From Chitinophagaceae bacterium (GTDB taxonomy: Bacteria > Bacteroidota > Bacteroidia > Chitinophagales > Chitinophagaceae), in the NCBI GenBank assembly GCA_947446645.1, contig CANFHA010000001.1:248001-312000 (forward strand): 64,000 bases of DNA, written 5' to 3'. Under the pieces are notes generated by a model. That model was not told the origin of the DNA. It was given only the letters and a program-made list of their open reading frames with translations, and ran no database searches. This document shows, piece after piece, positions 34,516 to 43,045 of this stretch; position 1 is the first letter of the stretch; each line of letters starts with the position of its first letter. A program made the position numbers and the translations under genes.

Positions 34516-34830
34516 ATGCTGACAAAAAATAGCAAAAGAGTATTGGTCTTCGTAATCGTTTTCATTCTGTACAGATACAATATTGATAAGGTTGAAAACT
34601 TATTATCTAGGGTACAGTGTTTTGAAGGAGTAATTTTCAGCAAAGAAATAAGCTTGGGAAGAAATCCATCAGTAAGTGTAAAACAAAATAGTAACGAAGT
34701 AGTTTTACACGACATATCGAATAAGAAAATCTACGACATAATTGAACCGGGAGATTACATTATCAAAAAAAGATGGGCAATCAATTATGCTTTGATCAAA
34801 AAAAATGACACCTTGGTTTTCCAACCGTAA
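34516..34830 (+). CDS. small hypothetical protein with one membrane segment
   Basis: A 104-residue product with a hydrophobic segment near the N-terminus (VLVFVIVFILYRYNI), then a polar, beta-rich tail (EVVLHDISNKKIYDIIEPGDYIIKK). I recognise no family. The gene is clearly AT-richer than its neighbours: 18 G+C in the 60 bases 34561-34620. It lies on the same strand as the locus, 28 bases after the aminotransferase and before a new -7 element. A real small inner-membrane or secreted protein seems likelier than a chance frame, but with limited confidence. Confidence 0.55.
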   Translation: MLTKNSKRVLVFVIVFILYRYNIDKVENLLSRVQCFEGVIFSKEISLGRNPSVSVKQNSNEVVLHDISNKKIYDIIEPGDYIIKKRWAINYALIKKNDTLVFQP

Positions 34831-34852
34831 TCCATACACCCGATTTAAATTG

Positions 34853-34860
34853 TAATTTTG
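34853..34860 (+). promoter_or_regulatory. -7 element before the second aminotransferase-like gene
   Basis: TAATTTTG matches TAnnTTTG exactly, 53 bases before the ATG at 34914. No TTG is seen at normal -33 spacing. It may start an internal transcript of the polysaccharide locus. Confidence 0.4.
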
Positions 34861-34913
34861 CGGCCCGCGTTTTATAACACGGTTGCATTTACTGTAAATG
34901 AATTAAAGGAATT

Positions 34914-35861
34914 ATGAGCAGTATCGGAGGCTATTTAGGATGGGAATTCCCGAAAGGACAGGAGTATCATGACCAGTTATTGAGATTGAATACGGGTAGG
35001 AATGCTTTTGAATACATTTTACGCACCAGGAAATATAAGAAGGTCTACTTTCCTTACTATTGCTGCGATGTGCTGCTGGAGCCGATAAAAAAAACAGGCA
35101 TTGAGCAGGTATTTTATCACACAAATGATAAGCTGGAACCGGTAATAGACTTCCCGGTGAAGGAAGATGAATGCCTGCTGTATGTGAACTATTTTGGCGT
35201 AAAAAATGACACAGCAGCCAAGCTTGCGAAGCAAATCCCCAGCCTTGTTGTTGATAACTCTCAATCGTTTTTTACACGGCCAGATCTGAACATTGATACG
35301 TTTTACTCCTGCCGCAAATTCTTTGGCGTACCAGACGGAGCCTATCTGAATATAGGAAATGCAACTGCACGTTTTCCGGCAGATGTCTCGTATGACCATT
35401 GTACGCATTTGCTTCAATGCGTTGACACGGGTATAGAATCCGGTTTTCCCGCATTCAAAGCAAATGAAACACGGTTGGTAGGCCAGGACATCAGGCAAAT
35501 GTCTGCCCTTACCCGAAAAATGATGGAGGCCGCCCCCTACTCCAGCTCACGGCACCAGCGAAATGAGAATTTCCTGTATCTGCATTCCCGGCTGGCAGAT
35601 ATTAATGAACTAAAGCTTAATTTTAGTTCCGTAGACGGGCCGCTTAACTATCCTTTGCTCATATCAAACCCGGATCTGCGAAGATTACTGATAGGAGAAA
35701 AAATATTTATCGGCGATTTCTGGCCCGGGGTGCGTACCTGGGCTTCAAAGGACAGCTACGAGTATTTTTTGTCTGAAAACCTCCTGGCATTGCCTATAGA
35801 CCAACGATACAATGAAAAAGACATGGCCCGGATTATAGAAAATATTTTAAAATTTATCTGA
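34914..35861 (+). CDS. divergent DegT-like PLP-fold protein
   Basis: A 315-residue protein with a reduced aspartate-aminotransferase fold. Readable parts are LNTGRNAFEYILRTRKY, VYFPYYCCDVLLEPIKKTG, LLYVNYFG, LVVDNSQSFFTRP (PLP-ring Asp position) and FYSCRKFFGVPDGAYL. The last aligns with the DegT PLP-lysine motif, so Lys is kept. It is shorter than DegT enzymes (360-400) and lacks the C-terminal half motifs. It may be a sugar aminotransferase or a non-transaminating relative. It is followed after 2 bases by a GNAT acetyltransferase, a common pairing of amination and acetylation. Confidence 0.65.
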   Translation: MSSIGGYLGWEFPKGQEYHDQLLRLNTGRNAFEYILRTRKYKKVYFPYYCCDVLLEPIKKTGIEQVFYHTNDKLEPVIDFPVKEDECLLYVNYFGVKNDTAAKLAKQIPSLVVDNSQSFFTRPDLNIDTFYSCRKFFGVPDGAYLNIGNATARFPADVSYDHCTHLLQCVDTGIESGFPAFKANETRLVGQDIRQMSALTRKMMEAAPYSSSRHQRNENFLYLHSRLADINELKLNFSSVDGPLNYPLLISNPDLRRLLIGEKIFIGDFWPGVRTWASKDSYEYFLSENLLALPIDQRYNEKDMARIIENILKFI

Positions 35862-35863
35862 TC

Positions 35864-36427
35864 ATGAGTATAAAAGGAAGAGTTGTTACGCTCAGGGCCA
35901 TAGAAAGGGAAGACCTCCCGCTATTGCATAAATGGGCCAATGATAATGAGATAAATGCTATGATAGGTGGGTGGCATTTCCCTTCCGGCATGAATGATCA
36001 GCAAAAATGGTTCGAGACGCTCAATTTGAACTCCCTGAATCAAAGGTATGCTATAGATGTGCCTGATTTTGGATTGGTGGGAACAGCAAATCTTGTAGAA
36101 ATAAACTGGAAAGATAAAAACGCCCATCATGGAATGACACTAGGTAACAGGGATGCAAGGGGAAAGGGCTATGCTGTAGACACGATCATGGCGATCATGA
36201 GATTTGCCTTTGAGGAACTGGGCCTTAACAGGCTGGACACAACGATTATCGAATACAATGCCAGCTCTCTGGGTGTATACACCAAAAAATGCGGTTGGAA
36301 TATAGAAGGCACCCAAAAAAGGTGGTATTTCAGACAAAACAAATATTGGGACAGGCATATTGTGGGCATTACCCGCGAGCAATATTTTGATCTGGTCAAT
36401 AAAAACAATTACTGGCATGAGCAGTGA
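35864..36427 (+). CDS. GNAT-family N-acetyltransferase
   Basis: A 187-residue acetyltransferase of the RimJ/RimL-like (Acetyltransf_3) group. It starts KGRVVTLRAIEREDLPLLHKW. The acetyl-CoA loop reads GNRDARGKGYAVDTIMAIMRF, followed by LNRLDTTIIEYNASSLGVYTK across beta-5/alpha-4. In polysaccharide loci such enzymes acetylate amino-sugar nucleotides (PseH-like). It starts 2 bases after the DegT-like gene, which may provide the amino group. The glycosyltransferase start overlaps its end by 11 bases. Confidence 0.88.
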   Translation: MSIKGRVVTLRAIEREDLPLLHKWANDNEINAMIGGWHFPSGMNDQQKWFETLNLNSLNQRYAIDVPDFGLVGTANLVEINWKDKNAHHGMTLGNRDARGKGYAVDTIMAIMRFAFEELGLNRLDTTIIEYNASSLGVYTKKCGWNIEGTQKRWYFRQNKYWDRHIVGITREQYFDLVNKNNYWHEQ

Positions 36428-37364
36428 GCTACCGTTAGTTAGTGTTTGCACCATTACGTATAACCACGAGCGCTATATTGCGCAGGCAATAGAAGGCGTG
36501 ATAAACCAGAAATGTAATTTCAGGTTCGAGATGGTGATAGGTGAAGATGGTTCTAAAGACAAAACAAGAGCCATAATAGAAGAGTATGCGGCCAAATACC
36601 CGGATATTATTGTACCACTCTTTGCGGAAAAGAACCAGGGCGCTAAGGCGAATGCTACAAATAGTCTCATGAACTGCCGTGGAAAATACATAGCATTTCT
36701 CGAAGGGGATGATTACTGGACCGACCCTACCAAACTACAGCGCCAATTCGACTTCCTGGAGGCAAACCCGGATTATATTATGTGCTTTACGAGGGTAGCT
36801 GTTATAGACGAGAATGGAGATCCGGCAACGGACCCGTACCCTGAATTTACCCGTGAAGATTTTTCATTTGACGATATTGTACGGGCGGAAAAGTGCTTCA
36901 TTCCCACACCTACTATGTTCTTCAGGAACATACTTCCACGGCCCCTCCCTGAGTTTTATGTGAATGCTATGAGCGGCGATATTGCTATGCATTTATTGCT
37001 GAGCGACAAGGGGAAACTGAAATGTCTGCCAGGAAAAACGGGCATATACAGGGAACATCCCGGGGGCATTACCAAAACAGAAAAGGCGAAAAAAGAAAGT
37101 TACCGTGAGCTGTTCAAATTATATGCGAAAGTGAACGAATATTTTGACTTCCGGCACGATAAAGTGATAAGAGAACGGTTATTGCAGATGTCAAAAATTA
37201 AACTTATTTTTGGCTCAAAGGACCTAAAAGGATTAGAGAAATTAAAATACGTGAGGCAGAATGCTTCGGACTACTTCAAATATGCAGACCGAAGGAATAT
37301 TAAAGAAATGGTATACTACGCAACACTACTCTTTTTTCCCTCCCTACTGAAACTAAAGAAATAA
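36417..37364 (+). CDS. family 2 glycosyltransferase
   Basis: A 315-residue GT-A-fold inverting glycosyltransferase. The N-terminus PLVSVCTITYNHERYIAQAI, then IGEDGSKDKTRAIIEEYA and FLEGDDYWTDP (DxD-type metal site) are classic. ATG 36417 is chosen because the family begins there; it overlaps the acetyltransferase stop by 11 bases. It transfers one sugar of the repeat unit; donor and acceptor are unknown. A C-terminal hydrophobic stretch (YYATLLFFPSLL) may touch the membrane. Confidence 0.9.
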   Translation: MSSELPLVSVCTITYNHERYIAQAIEGVINQKCNFRFEMVIGEDGSKDKTRAIIEEYAAKYPDIIVPLFAEKNQGAKANATNSLMNCRGKYIAFLEGDDYWTDPTKLQRQFDFLEANPDYIMCFTRVAVIDENGDPATDPYPEFTREDFSFDDIVRAEKCFIPTPTMFFRNILPRPLPEFYVNAMSGDIAMHLLLSDKGKLKCLPGKTGIYREHPGGITKTEKAKKESYRELFKLYAKVNEYFDFRHDKVIRERLLQMSKIKLIFGSKDLKGLEKLKYVRQNASDYFKYADRRNIKEMVYYATLLFFPSLLKLKK

Positions 37365-37414
37365 AGGTTATTAAATAATAGACCGCCAGGGTCCATCTCT
37401 TTTAAAAGACGAAA

Positions 37415-38377
37415 ATGAAAAAGTTACTTAAGCAGATATTGTCTCCGATACTCAAATCTTATGATGTAAGAATAGAGCGAAACAAACAGGATATTGACGC
37501 GCTTTATAAGCTACTCTATAACCAGATACATGACGTGGACAATGCATTGCCCCTGGCTTTTGCTCAAACAGTGGACGCATTTGGCTTTCAGTGGAAAGAG
37601 CTGAGAGAGGGTGAAGCAATGCTTAGTGACCGCATGTTCAAAGAGAACATAACGAGCATAATAACCGATTACGAAATTCTGATAAACAAAGACTGGTTTA
37701 AAGGCAAAGACGTTATTGACTGCGGATGTGGTGGCGGACGATGGTCCTACGGCCTCGCTAAGCTTGGTGCTAATGTCACTGCCGTAGACATTAACCAGTC
37801 AGCTATAAACGCTACAAAAGAGGAGCTGAAGGATATAAACGTTGAGAAGAACTTCGTAGTAACACCGCTCGAAAACCTTATACAGAACCTCCCGGCAGGT
37901 AAGAAATTTGATCTCGCATGGTCCTGGGGCGTGCTTCCGTTTGTGGGCAGCTTCACTAAAGCCTTTAAACAGGTGATGGACTGTGTGAAAGACGGAGGCT
38001 TTATCTATGTGAATATTTATGGCCGCGAGACACTTAATTACGAGCAGGATATAGAAGTGTTTAAGAATAGGGTGCGTTATAACACACTTGGCAGCTGGCA
38101 GGAGAAAGAGCAATTCCTGATAGAAAAGTCAGGTGGTGATAAGACCAAAGTACACCAGAACCACGACTTGTTTTCTCCGTTGCTGAACAGGCGGTTTGAG
38201 TATAGCTACATAAAGAAACTCCTTGAAGACAATGGCTTTACCGATGTAACCAGGACTGTGAAGGACACTGAACTCTACGTAAGAGCGGTAAAAAAGGCAA
38301 TTAATCCGGCAGACAAACCTTTTATTGGTCATACGCCGCAGAACGAACCCTGGCGGGCAAAGTATATCAAAGTTTAA
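37415..38377 (+). CDS. class I SAM-dependent methyltransferase
   Basis: A 320-residue protein with a ~90-residue N-terminal helical extension. A Rossmann methyltransferase domain follows: VIDCGCGGGRWSYGLAKLG (SAM loop), VTAVDINQSAINATKEEL, and DLAWSWGVLPFVGSF (motif IV region). Within this locus it could methylate a sugar or cap the chain end that a Wzt_C-type exporter recognises. It follows the GT2 gene by 50 bases. Confidence 0.88.
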   Translation: MKKLLKQILSPILKSYDVRIERNKQDIDALYKLLYNQIHDVDNALPLAFAQTVDAFGFQWKELREGEAMLSDRMFKENITSIITDYEILINKDWFKGKDVIDCGCGGGRWSYGLAKLGANVTAVDINQSAINATKEELKDINVEKNFVVTPLENLIQNLPAGKKFDLAWSWGVLPFVGSFTKAFKQVMDCVKDGGFIYVNIYGRETLNYEQDIEVFKNRVRYNTLGSWQEKEQFLIEKSGGDKTKVHQNHDLFSPLLNRRFEYSYIKKLLEDNGFTDVTRTVKDTELYVRAVKKAINPADKPFIGHTPQNEPWRAKYIKV

Positions 38378-38390
38378 CTTGCCAGCGAGT

Positions 38391-39632
38391 ATGAGAATAT
38401 GGGCGTTCCCATCCATTTACCCGTTCGACAGGCCGGGAATGAAATGGAGTGGTATTTTTGCGCACCGGCAATACAAGGGCCTTATTGAAAACGGTGCTGA
38501 CCTGAAAGTGGTTATTCCTGTGCCGTGGCACCCGCCCTTCCCCTTCTCAAAATTGCATCCCGAATGGACACAGTATGCCCAACTAAATTACCCAAAGCAG
38601 AAAGAGTTTGATGGCGTAACCATTTACTACCCGCGAATAGCAAATATGCGCCCCAACCGCTTTGTAAAAAAGTCTTTTGAAGAGCGCACAATAGATGCTA
38701 TCATAAATTTTTTCAGAGATAATAATATAAAGCCTGACCCTGCAACAGATATTATCTATTCCCAGTGGACACCCAATTCTGTTATTGTTCAAAAGGCTGC
38801 GCACAAACTGGGGCTCCGGTCGGCCATATTGTGTATTGGTGACGACGTAGTATTATATCCGCATGAGAAACCAGCAACGCTGGAGCTATTTAAAAAAACA
38901 TGGATAGAAGCCGACCTCCGGTTTGTAGTAGCAGATTATCTTGGCAGGGCGGCAAACAAAGTGGCAGGCACTAACCTGCCTTACGATGTTGTTTATATGG
39001 GAGTGGACCATCAATACTTTAAGCCAGGCACTGCAGACGAAACACTACAGACAAAGAACGAATACAAAATACCCACCGATAAGCCGGTAATACTGACCAT
39101 AGGCACGGCTAGCAAAAGAAAAGGCTGGATAGAATTGTTAGATGCGCTGCAAGAGATAAACAAAAAAGGGACTGATTTTTTTCTTGTAGGTGTGCATACC
39201 GGCCCGCTGGAATTTGACCTGTACGGCGAAGTAGAACAACGAGGCCTGTCGTCATCTTTCCTTGGCCTGGATGGAGTGCCCCCTGCATCGCTCAATAAGA
39301 TCTATAACATTGCTGATATTTTTTGTCTGCCATCCCACTCTGAAGGTATGGCCAATGTGGTGATTGAAGCAATGTCATCGGGCCTGCCAGTTATAACCAC
39401 AGACGTGGGCGGACACCGCGAGCTGGTGACTGATGAAGTGAACGGCATGCTGATAGCACCATTTAATTCCAAAATACTGGAAGAAAAAATACTTGAACTG
39501 CTCACCAATAAAACCCATAGAAAAAGCCTGGGAAACGCAGCCCGCAAATTTATAGTGGAGCAGTGGGGTACCAATGCAATAACCTCGCAAAAGCTTTATA
39601 AGCAACTTTGTCTTAACAGCGCAACATATTAG
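38391..39632 (+). CDS. family 4 glycosyltransferase
   Basis: A 413-residue GT-B retaining glycosyltransferase. It starts MRIWAFPSIYPFDRPGMKWSG. The C-terminal nucleotide-sugar domain has ILTIGTASKRKGWIELLDAL, then LPSHSEGMANVVIEAMSSG and PVITTDVGGHRELV, the family EX7E region. ATG 38391 is chosen because the fold begins there, 13 bases after the methyltransferase stop. It adds a sugar of the repeat unit at the cytosolic membrane face; donor unknown. Confidence 0.92.
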   Translation: MRIWAFPSIYPFDRPGMKWSGIFAHRQYKGLIENGADLKVVIPVPWHPPFPFSKLHPEWTQYAQLNYPKQKEFDGVTIYYPRIANMRPNRFVKKSFEERTIDAIINFFRDNNIKPDPATDIIYSQWTPNSVIVQKAAHKLGLRSAILCIGDDVVLYPHEKPATLELFKKTWIEADLRFVVADYLGRAANKVAGTNLPYDVVYMGVDHQYFKPGTADETLQTKNEYKIPTDKPVILTIGTASKRKGWIELLDALQEINKKGTDFFLVGVHTGPLEFDLYGEVEQRGLSSSFLGLDGVPPASLNKIYNIADIFCLPSHSEGMANVVIEAMSSGLPVITTDVGGHRELVTDEVNGMLIAPFNSKILEEKILELLTNKTHRKSLGNAARKFIVEQWGTNAITSQKLYKQLCLNSATY

Positions 39633-39709
39633 TGTCCTCAAAATTGATTTCACTATCTTTATAGCAATACGCCTCACACACTACGAACTCTATTAAACTG
39701 GCTAAAAAA

Positions 39710-40708
39710 ATGAAGTCTCGCATAATACATAAGATAACGACAATAAAAAAAGTTGTTTCCAACAACCTGATCAACAACGGCCTTTATGCCAAGGGGAAGG
39801 CCAATAAATTCGTGATCGTTATGTATCACGGGGTGGATAGAAAACAAAAAACCGACTTTAACGAGCGCTTTTTCAGCGTCGATAATTTCGAGAAGCAAAT
39901 AGCGGGTTTTAAAAAACACTCCAATTTGCTTACCTACGATGATTTTCTCAATGAGCGGTACTCAAGTGAAAAAACAAATGTGCTGATAACCTTTGACGAT
40001 GGCTATGCAAATAATGTAAATTATGCTCTGCCTGTGCTTGACAAGTACAACGCACATGCGCTTTTTTTCGTGACCGGGGTCGGAACTTTGAATAAAAAAA
40101 TACTCTGGGCCGATGCGATGGATATAGTAACGCGGCACGCAGACAAGAAAAGCTCGGTAACGCTAAACGATGCAAAATTTCACTTTAATGGCATGAAATT
40201 TGTATGCGAAGAGTTGCAGATGGAGCTTGCTGCCTATGTACAGGCCAGTAAAAAAACAGGCTATGTGGAAAAAGAAAATCTGGTGACTCAACTGCTGAAA
40301 ATTTACGATTTTACAAAAGATAAAGAAAATGACGATTACTGGCAGCTAATGACGGATGACCAGATTCGGAACGCCTCAATGAGTAAAAATATTACTATTG
40401 GCTCACATGGTTTCTATCACAATAACCTGGGTTCCCTTTCTAATTCGGATGCACTGCATGAGGTAGACCTGTCTAAAAAGTATCTTGAAAATATAATTCA
40501 GAAAGAGGTTAACAGCATTGGTTTCCCGGATGGATCTTATACAGAACAACTAAATGATTCGCTGAACACAGCAGGCTTTAAGAAACAGTTCCTGGTCGAT
40601 TTCAGATATAATGATAACAGCAAAAGGAAGTACACACACGACAGGTATGGGCTATATCCAAGCACGGGAAATAATCACAGGATACTGTACAAAATATTGA
40701 ATCAATGA
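39710..40708 (+). CDS. polysaccharide deacetylase (NodB-fold) family protein
   Basis: A 332-residue protein with a NodB-type carbohydrate-esterase 4 domain: VIVMYHGVDR, the metal/catalytic motif LITFDDGYANN, and the His motif IGSHGFYHNNLGSLS (HxxxH). No signal peptide is seen, so it probably acts in the cytosol on a nucleotide- or lipid-linked sugar rather than on exported polymer. Its stop overlaps the formyltransferase start as ATGA, coupling deacetylation to N-formylation. Confidence 0.88.
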   Translation: MKSRIIHKITTIKKVVSNNLINNGLYAKGKANKFVIVMYHGVDRKQKTDFNERFFSVDNFEKQIAGFKKHSNLLTYDDFLNERYSSEKTNVLITFDDGYANNVNYALPVLDKYNAHALFFVTGVGTLNKKILWADAMDIVTRHADKKSSVTLNDAKFHFNGMKFVCEELQMELAAYVQASKKTGYVEKENLVTQLLKIYDFTKDKENDDYWQLMTDDQIRNASMSKNITIGSHGFYHNNLGSLSNSDALHEVDLSKKYLENIIQKEVNSIGFPDGSYTEQLNDSLNTAGFKKQFLVDFRYNDNSKRKYTHDRYGLYPSTGNNHRILYKILNQ

Positions 40709-41511
40709 ACATTTGCATTTATACTTCTGATCGGGCTTCAATGGCGAGTTTGGTAAATATCAATTATCTTATTCAACAGCGGCCTGATCATAATTATTCA
40801 TTTCTTACCATCGTGCGCCACCAGCCAAAACCAGACCTGGTAACGCGACTAAAAAAGGTATACAGTGAACTAAGGTTTGATGACGGAAGATATGAATTGC
40901 AAAGAGATCTGGAAATTATAGACAAAAGAATAAAAGCCTTGGTAAATCCTGTTGACAGGAAAAAATTTCAGAACGGGTATGCAGACGAGGTAAATGATGA
41001 AAAGAGTGTAGCGTTTCTGCAGAAAATAAGACCCAATATCATAATTCAATCCGATGCGGGCATTCTGAAATCAAACATCTTTAGTCTTTCAAATATCGCT
41101 ACCATCAATGTGCATCATGGTTTGTCTCCTGATATACGTGGTATATTTTCTACTTTTTGGTGCCTGTTCTACGGAATAAAAGAGAAGGTGGGTGTTACCT
41201 GCCACCTGATAGATGAACACCTGGATACAGGCGCAGTGGTAACGCAAAAGGCCCTTAATACGAATTCTAAAACATTTGTTGACATTGAAGTGGACAACTA
41301 TCTTCTGGCAAGGGATGTGCTCGTAGAAAGCATAGATAAACTTAGCCGGAAAAGCTTTAAACTACGGACGGAAAAAGATGTAAAGTCATATTACTTCGGC
41401 CTGGTAAATCCGTTCCTTTACTATGCGTTAAAGAAAAGAAATTTCGAACCTCTGATGAAGATATCGGAAAAGACGTTCAAGCTTAAGGACAAGAATTTCC
41501 TTGAGTTTTAA
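40705..41511 (+). CDS. formyltransferase-family protein, probable sugar N-formyltransferase
   Basis: A 268-residue member of the methionyl-tRNA formyltransferase fold. The catalytic region reads INVHHGLSPDIRGIFSTFW, with Asn-His and a substrate loop. GVTCHLIDEHLDTGAVVTQK supplies the catalytic Asp (DTG). It lacks the C-terminal tRNA-binding domain of Fmt, so a small amino sugar is the likely acceptor and N10-formyl-tetrahydrofolate the donor, as in VioF/WlaRD-type enzymes. It is coupled to the deacetylase by ATGA and its stop touches the convergent WbpD-like gene. Confidence 0.82.
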   Translation: MNICIYTSDRASMASLVNINYLIQQRPDHNYSFLTIVRHQPKPDLVTRLKKVYSELRFDDGRYELQRDLEIIDKRIKALVNPVDRKKFQNGYADEVNDEKSVAFLQKIRPNIIIQSDAGILKSNIFSLSNIATINVHHGLSPDIRGIFSTFWCLFYGIKEKVGVTCHLIDEHLDTGAVVTQKALNTNSKTFVDIEVDNYLLARDVLVESIDKLSRKSFKLRTEKDVKSYYFGLVNPFLYYALKKRNFEPLMKISEKTFKLKDKNFLEF

Positions 41512-42083
41512 TCTTCGTAACCTCTCCTCACCTTACCAGTCTCCAGCAAATAGTCCTGCCCACTCTCCGGGCATTTTGCTGTTCCGTTTTTAAAGATAAG
41601 CCTGTGGCCGTACTCGCTCATCCAGCCAGCTTGCCTGGCAGGATTTCCTATTACGAGCGCATAGTCAGGTACGGATTTCGTTACTACTGCTCCCGCACCT
41701 ATAAAAGCAAAGGCACCTATATCATGCCCGCACACAATGGTAGCGTTGGCACCTATAGTAGCGCCACGGCCCACATGGGTGCGGCTATACTGGCCCCTTC
41801 TGTTTACGGCACTGCGGGGATTGATAACATTGGTAAAAACGCAGGATGGGCCAAGGAATACATCATCATCGCAGGTAACACCGGTATACACAGAAACATT
41901 GTTCTGGATCTTCACATTCCTGCCAAGGGTTACCTCAGGAAAAATAACGCAGTTCTGGCCAATATTGCATCCCTCGCCAATCACACAATTAGGCATGATG
42001 TGTGCAAAATGCCAGATCTTCACATTGTCTGCAATGTCGCAGCCCTCGTCAATTACTGCTGTGGGGTGTGCAAAATAATCCAT
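41508..42083 (-). CDS. WbpD-like UDP-amino-sugar N-acetyltransferase
   Basis: A 191-residue left-handed beta-helix acetyltransferase with many hexapeptide turns (VTLGRNVKIQNNVSVYTGV). The signature NPRSAVNRRGQY, then VGRGATIGANATIVCGHDIG and VIGNPARQAGWMSEYG, match WbpD/WlbB. These acetylate the 3-amino group of UDP-GlcNAc3NA. Convergent with the formyltransferase (4-base overlap), it is the last gene of the leftward operon and 11 bases after the WbpB-like oxidase, its usual pathway partner. Confidence 0.92.
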   Translation of the reverse strand: MDYFAHPTAVIDEGCDIADNVKIWHFAHIMPNCVIGEGCNIGQNCVIFPEVTLGRNVKIQNNVSVYTGVTCDDDVFLGPSCVFTNVINPRSAVNRRGQYSRTHVGRGATIGANATIVCGHDIGAFAFIGAGAVVTKSVPDYALVIGNPARQAGWMSEYGHRLIFKNGTAKCPESGQDYLLETGKVRRGYED

Positions 42084-42094
42084 AGAATGTTGTG

Positions 42095-43033
42095 TTATAA
42101 CTTGATAAATGGATGGTAATCGCCCTTTGGCGCTGCTATAGCAGCCTCGCGGATATCGTGCGTTACCTGTATGCTTGGCAATGCGGCGTCCAGCCCAAAG
42201 CCGTTTCCTTTTAGTATTTCTTCATAGCTGCGCGTATGCAGGTTGCCAAACCCCTCACTGAACTCCACTTCTTCCCCGTCAACCGTTATGGCTCGGAACG
42301 TTCTTTTGTTTTCCTTCTTTACAGCTTCGGGTATGTCGTTATAATTAACGCTGAGATACCACCTCACTCTCGCTTTCTCCAGGTGCAGCATGCCGGCAGC
42401 CCTGTCTTCCTGCAACAGGTGAACGATATTTTCCTTCACGGCCCCGAATATCCATATCAGCATATCAAAGAAGTGAATACCAATATTGCTTGCTATGCCG
42501 CCCGATTTTCCTGTATCACCCTTCCAGCTATTAAAATACCAGTTGCCGCGGGAGGTAAGGTAGGTTAGGTCCACATCATGTATGCGATCATCCTTGCTAT
42601 TTGCTATCTTTTCCTTCAGCGCCATTATGCTCGGGTGCAGGCGCAGCTGAAGTATGTTGTTTACTTTATTGCCAGTTTCCTTCTCTATTTCCATCAGTGC
42701 TTCCAGGTTCCACGGATTGAGCACCAGCGGTTTTTCACAAATAGCATCGGCCTGTGTGCGCAGTGCGAAACGTATGTGTGAATCGTGCAGGTAGTTGGGC
42801 GTGCAGATGCTAACGTAATCGATCTTGGTACCCTTACGTTTCAGCTTATCTATATGGCGGTCAAAACGCTCGAACTCAGTAAAAAAATGCGCCTGTGGAA
42901 AATAACTATCCAGTATCCCCACACTATCAAACCGGTCCAGCGCAGCCAGCAGGTCATTTCCTGTGTCCCTTATCGCCATCAAATGCCGTGGTGCTATATA
43001 TCCCGCCGCGCCTATTACTGCAAAATTTTTCAT
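42095..43033 (-). CDS. WbpB-like UDP-GlcNAcA 3-dehydrogenase (Gfo/Idh/MocA family)
   Basis: A 312-residue oxidoreductase. N-terminal NAD motif: FAVIGAAGYIAPRHLMAI. Catalytic EKPL in DAICEKPLVLNPWNLE, and VSICTPNYLHDSHI, are typical of WbpB/WlbA. These oxidise UDP-GlcNAcA at C3 with an internal NAD cycle and feed a WbpE aminotransferase. It lies directly before the WbpD-like gene, matching the WbpB-WbpE-WbpD pathway except that no WbpE follows here. Confidence 0.9.
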   Translation of the reverse strand: MKNFAVIGAAGYIAPRHLMAIRDTGNDLLAALDRFDSVGILDSYFPQAHFFTEFERFDRHIDKLKRKGTKIDYVSICTPNYLHDSHIRFALRTQADAICEKPLVLNPWNLEALMEIEKETGNKVNNILQLRLHPSIMALKEKIANSKDDRIHDVDLTYLTSRGNWYFNSWKGDTGKSGGIASNIGIHFFDMLIWIFGAVKENIVHLLQEDRAAGMLHLEKARVRWYLSVNYNDIPEAVKKENKRTFRAITVDGEEVEFSEGFGNLHTRSYEEILKGNGFGLDAALPSIQVTHDIREAAIAAPKGDYHPFIKL

Positions 43034-43045
43034 ACGCTTACTGTA

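Noticed and set aside
36360-36416. An upstream in-frame start for the GT2 gene, suggesting a longer protein or fusion
   Set aside because: The extra 19 residues read through the acetyltransferase coding sequence in another frame; the glycosyltransferase fold begins right after ATG 36417.
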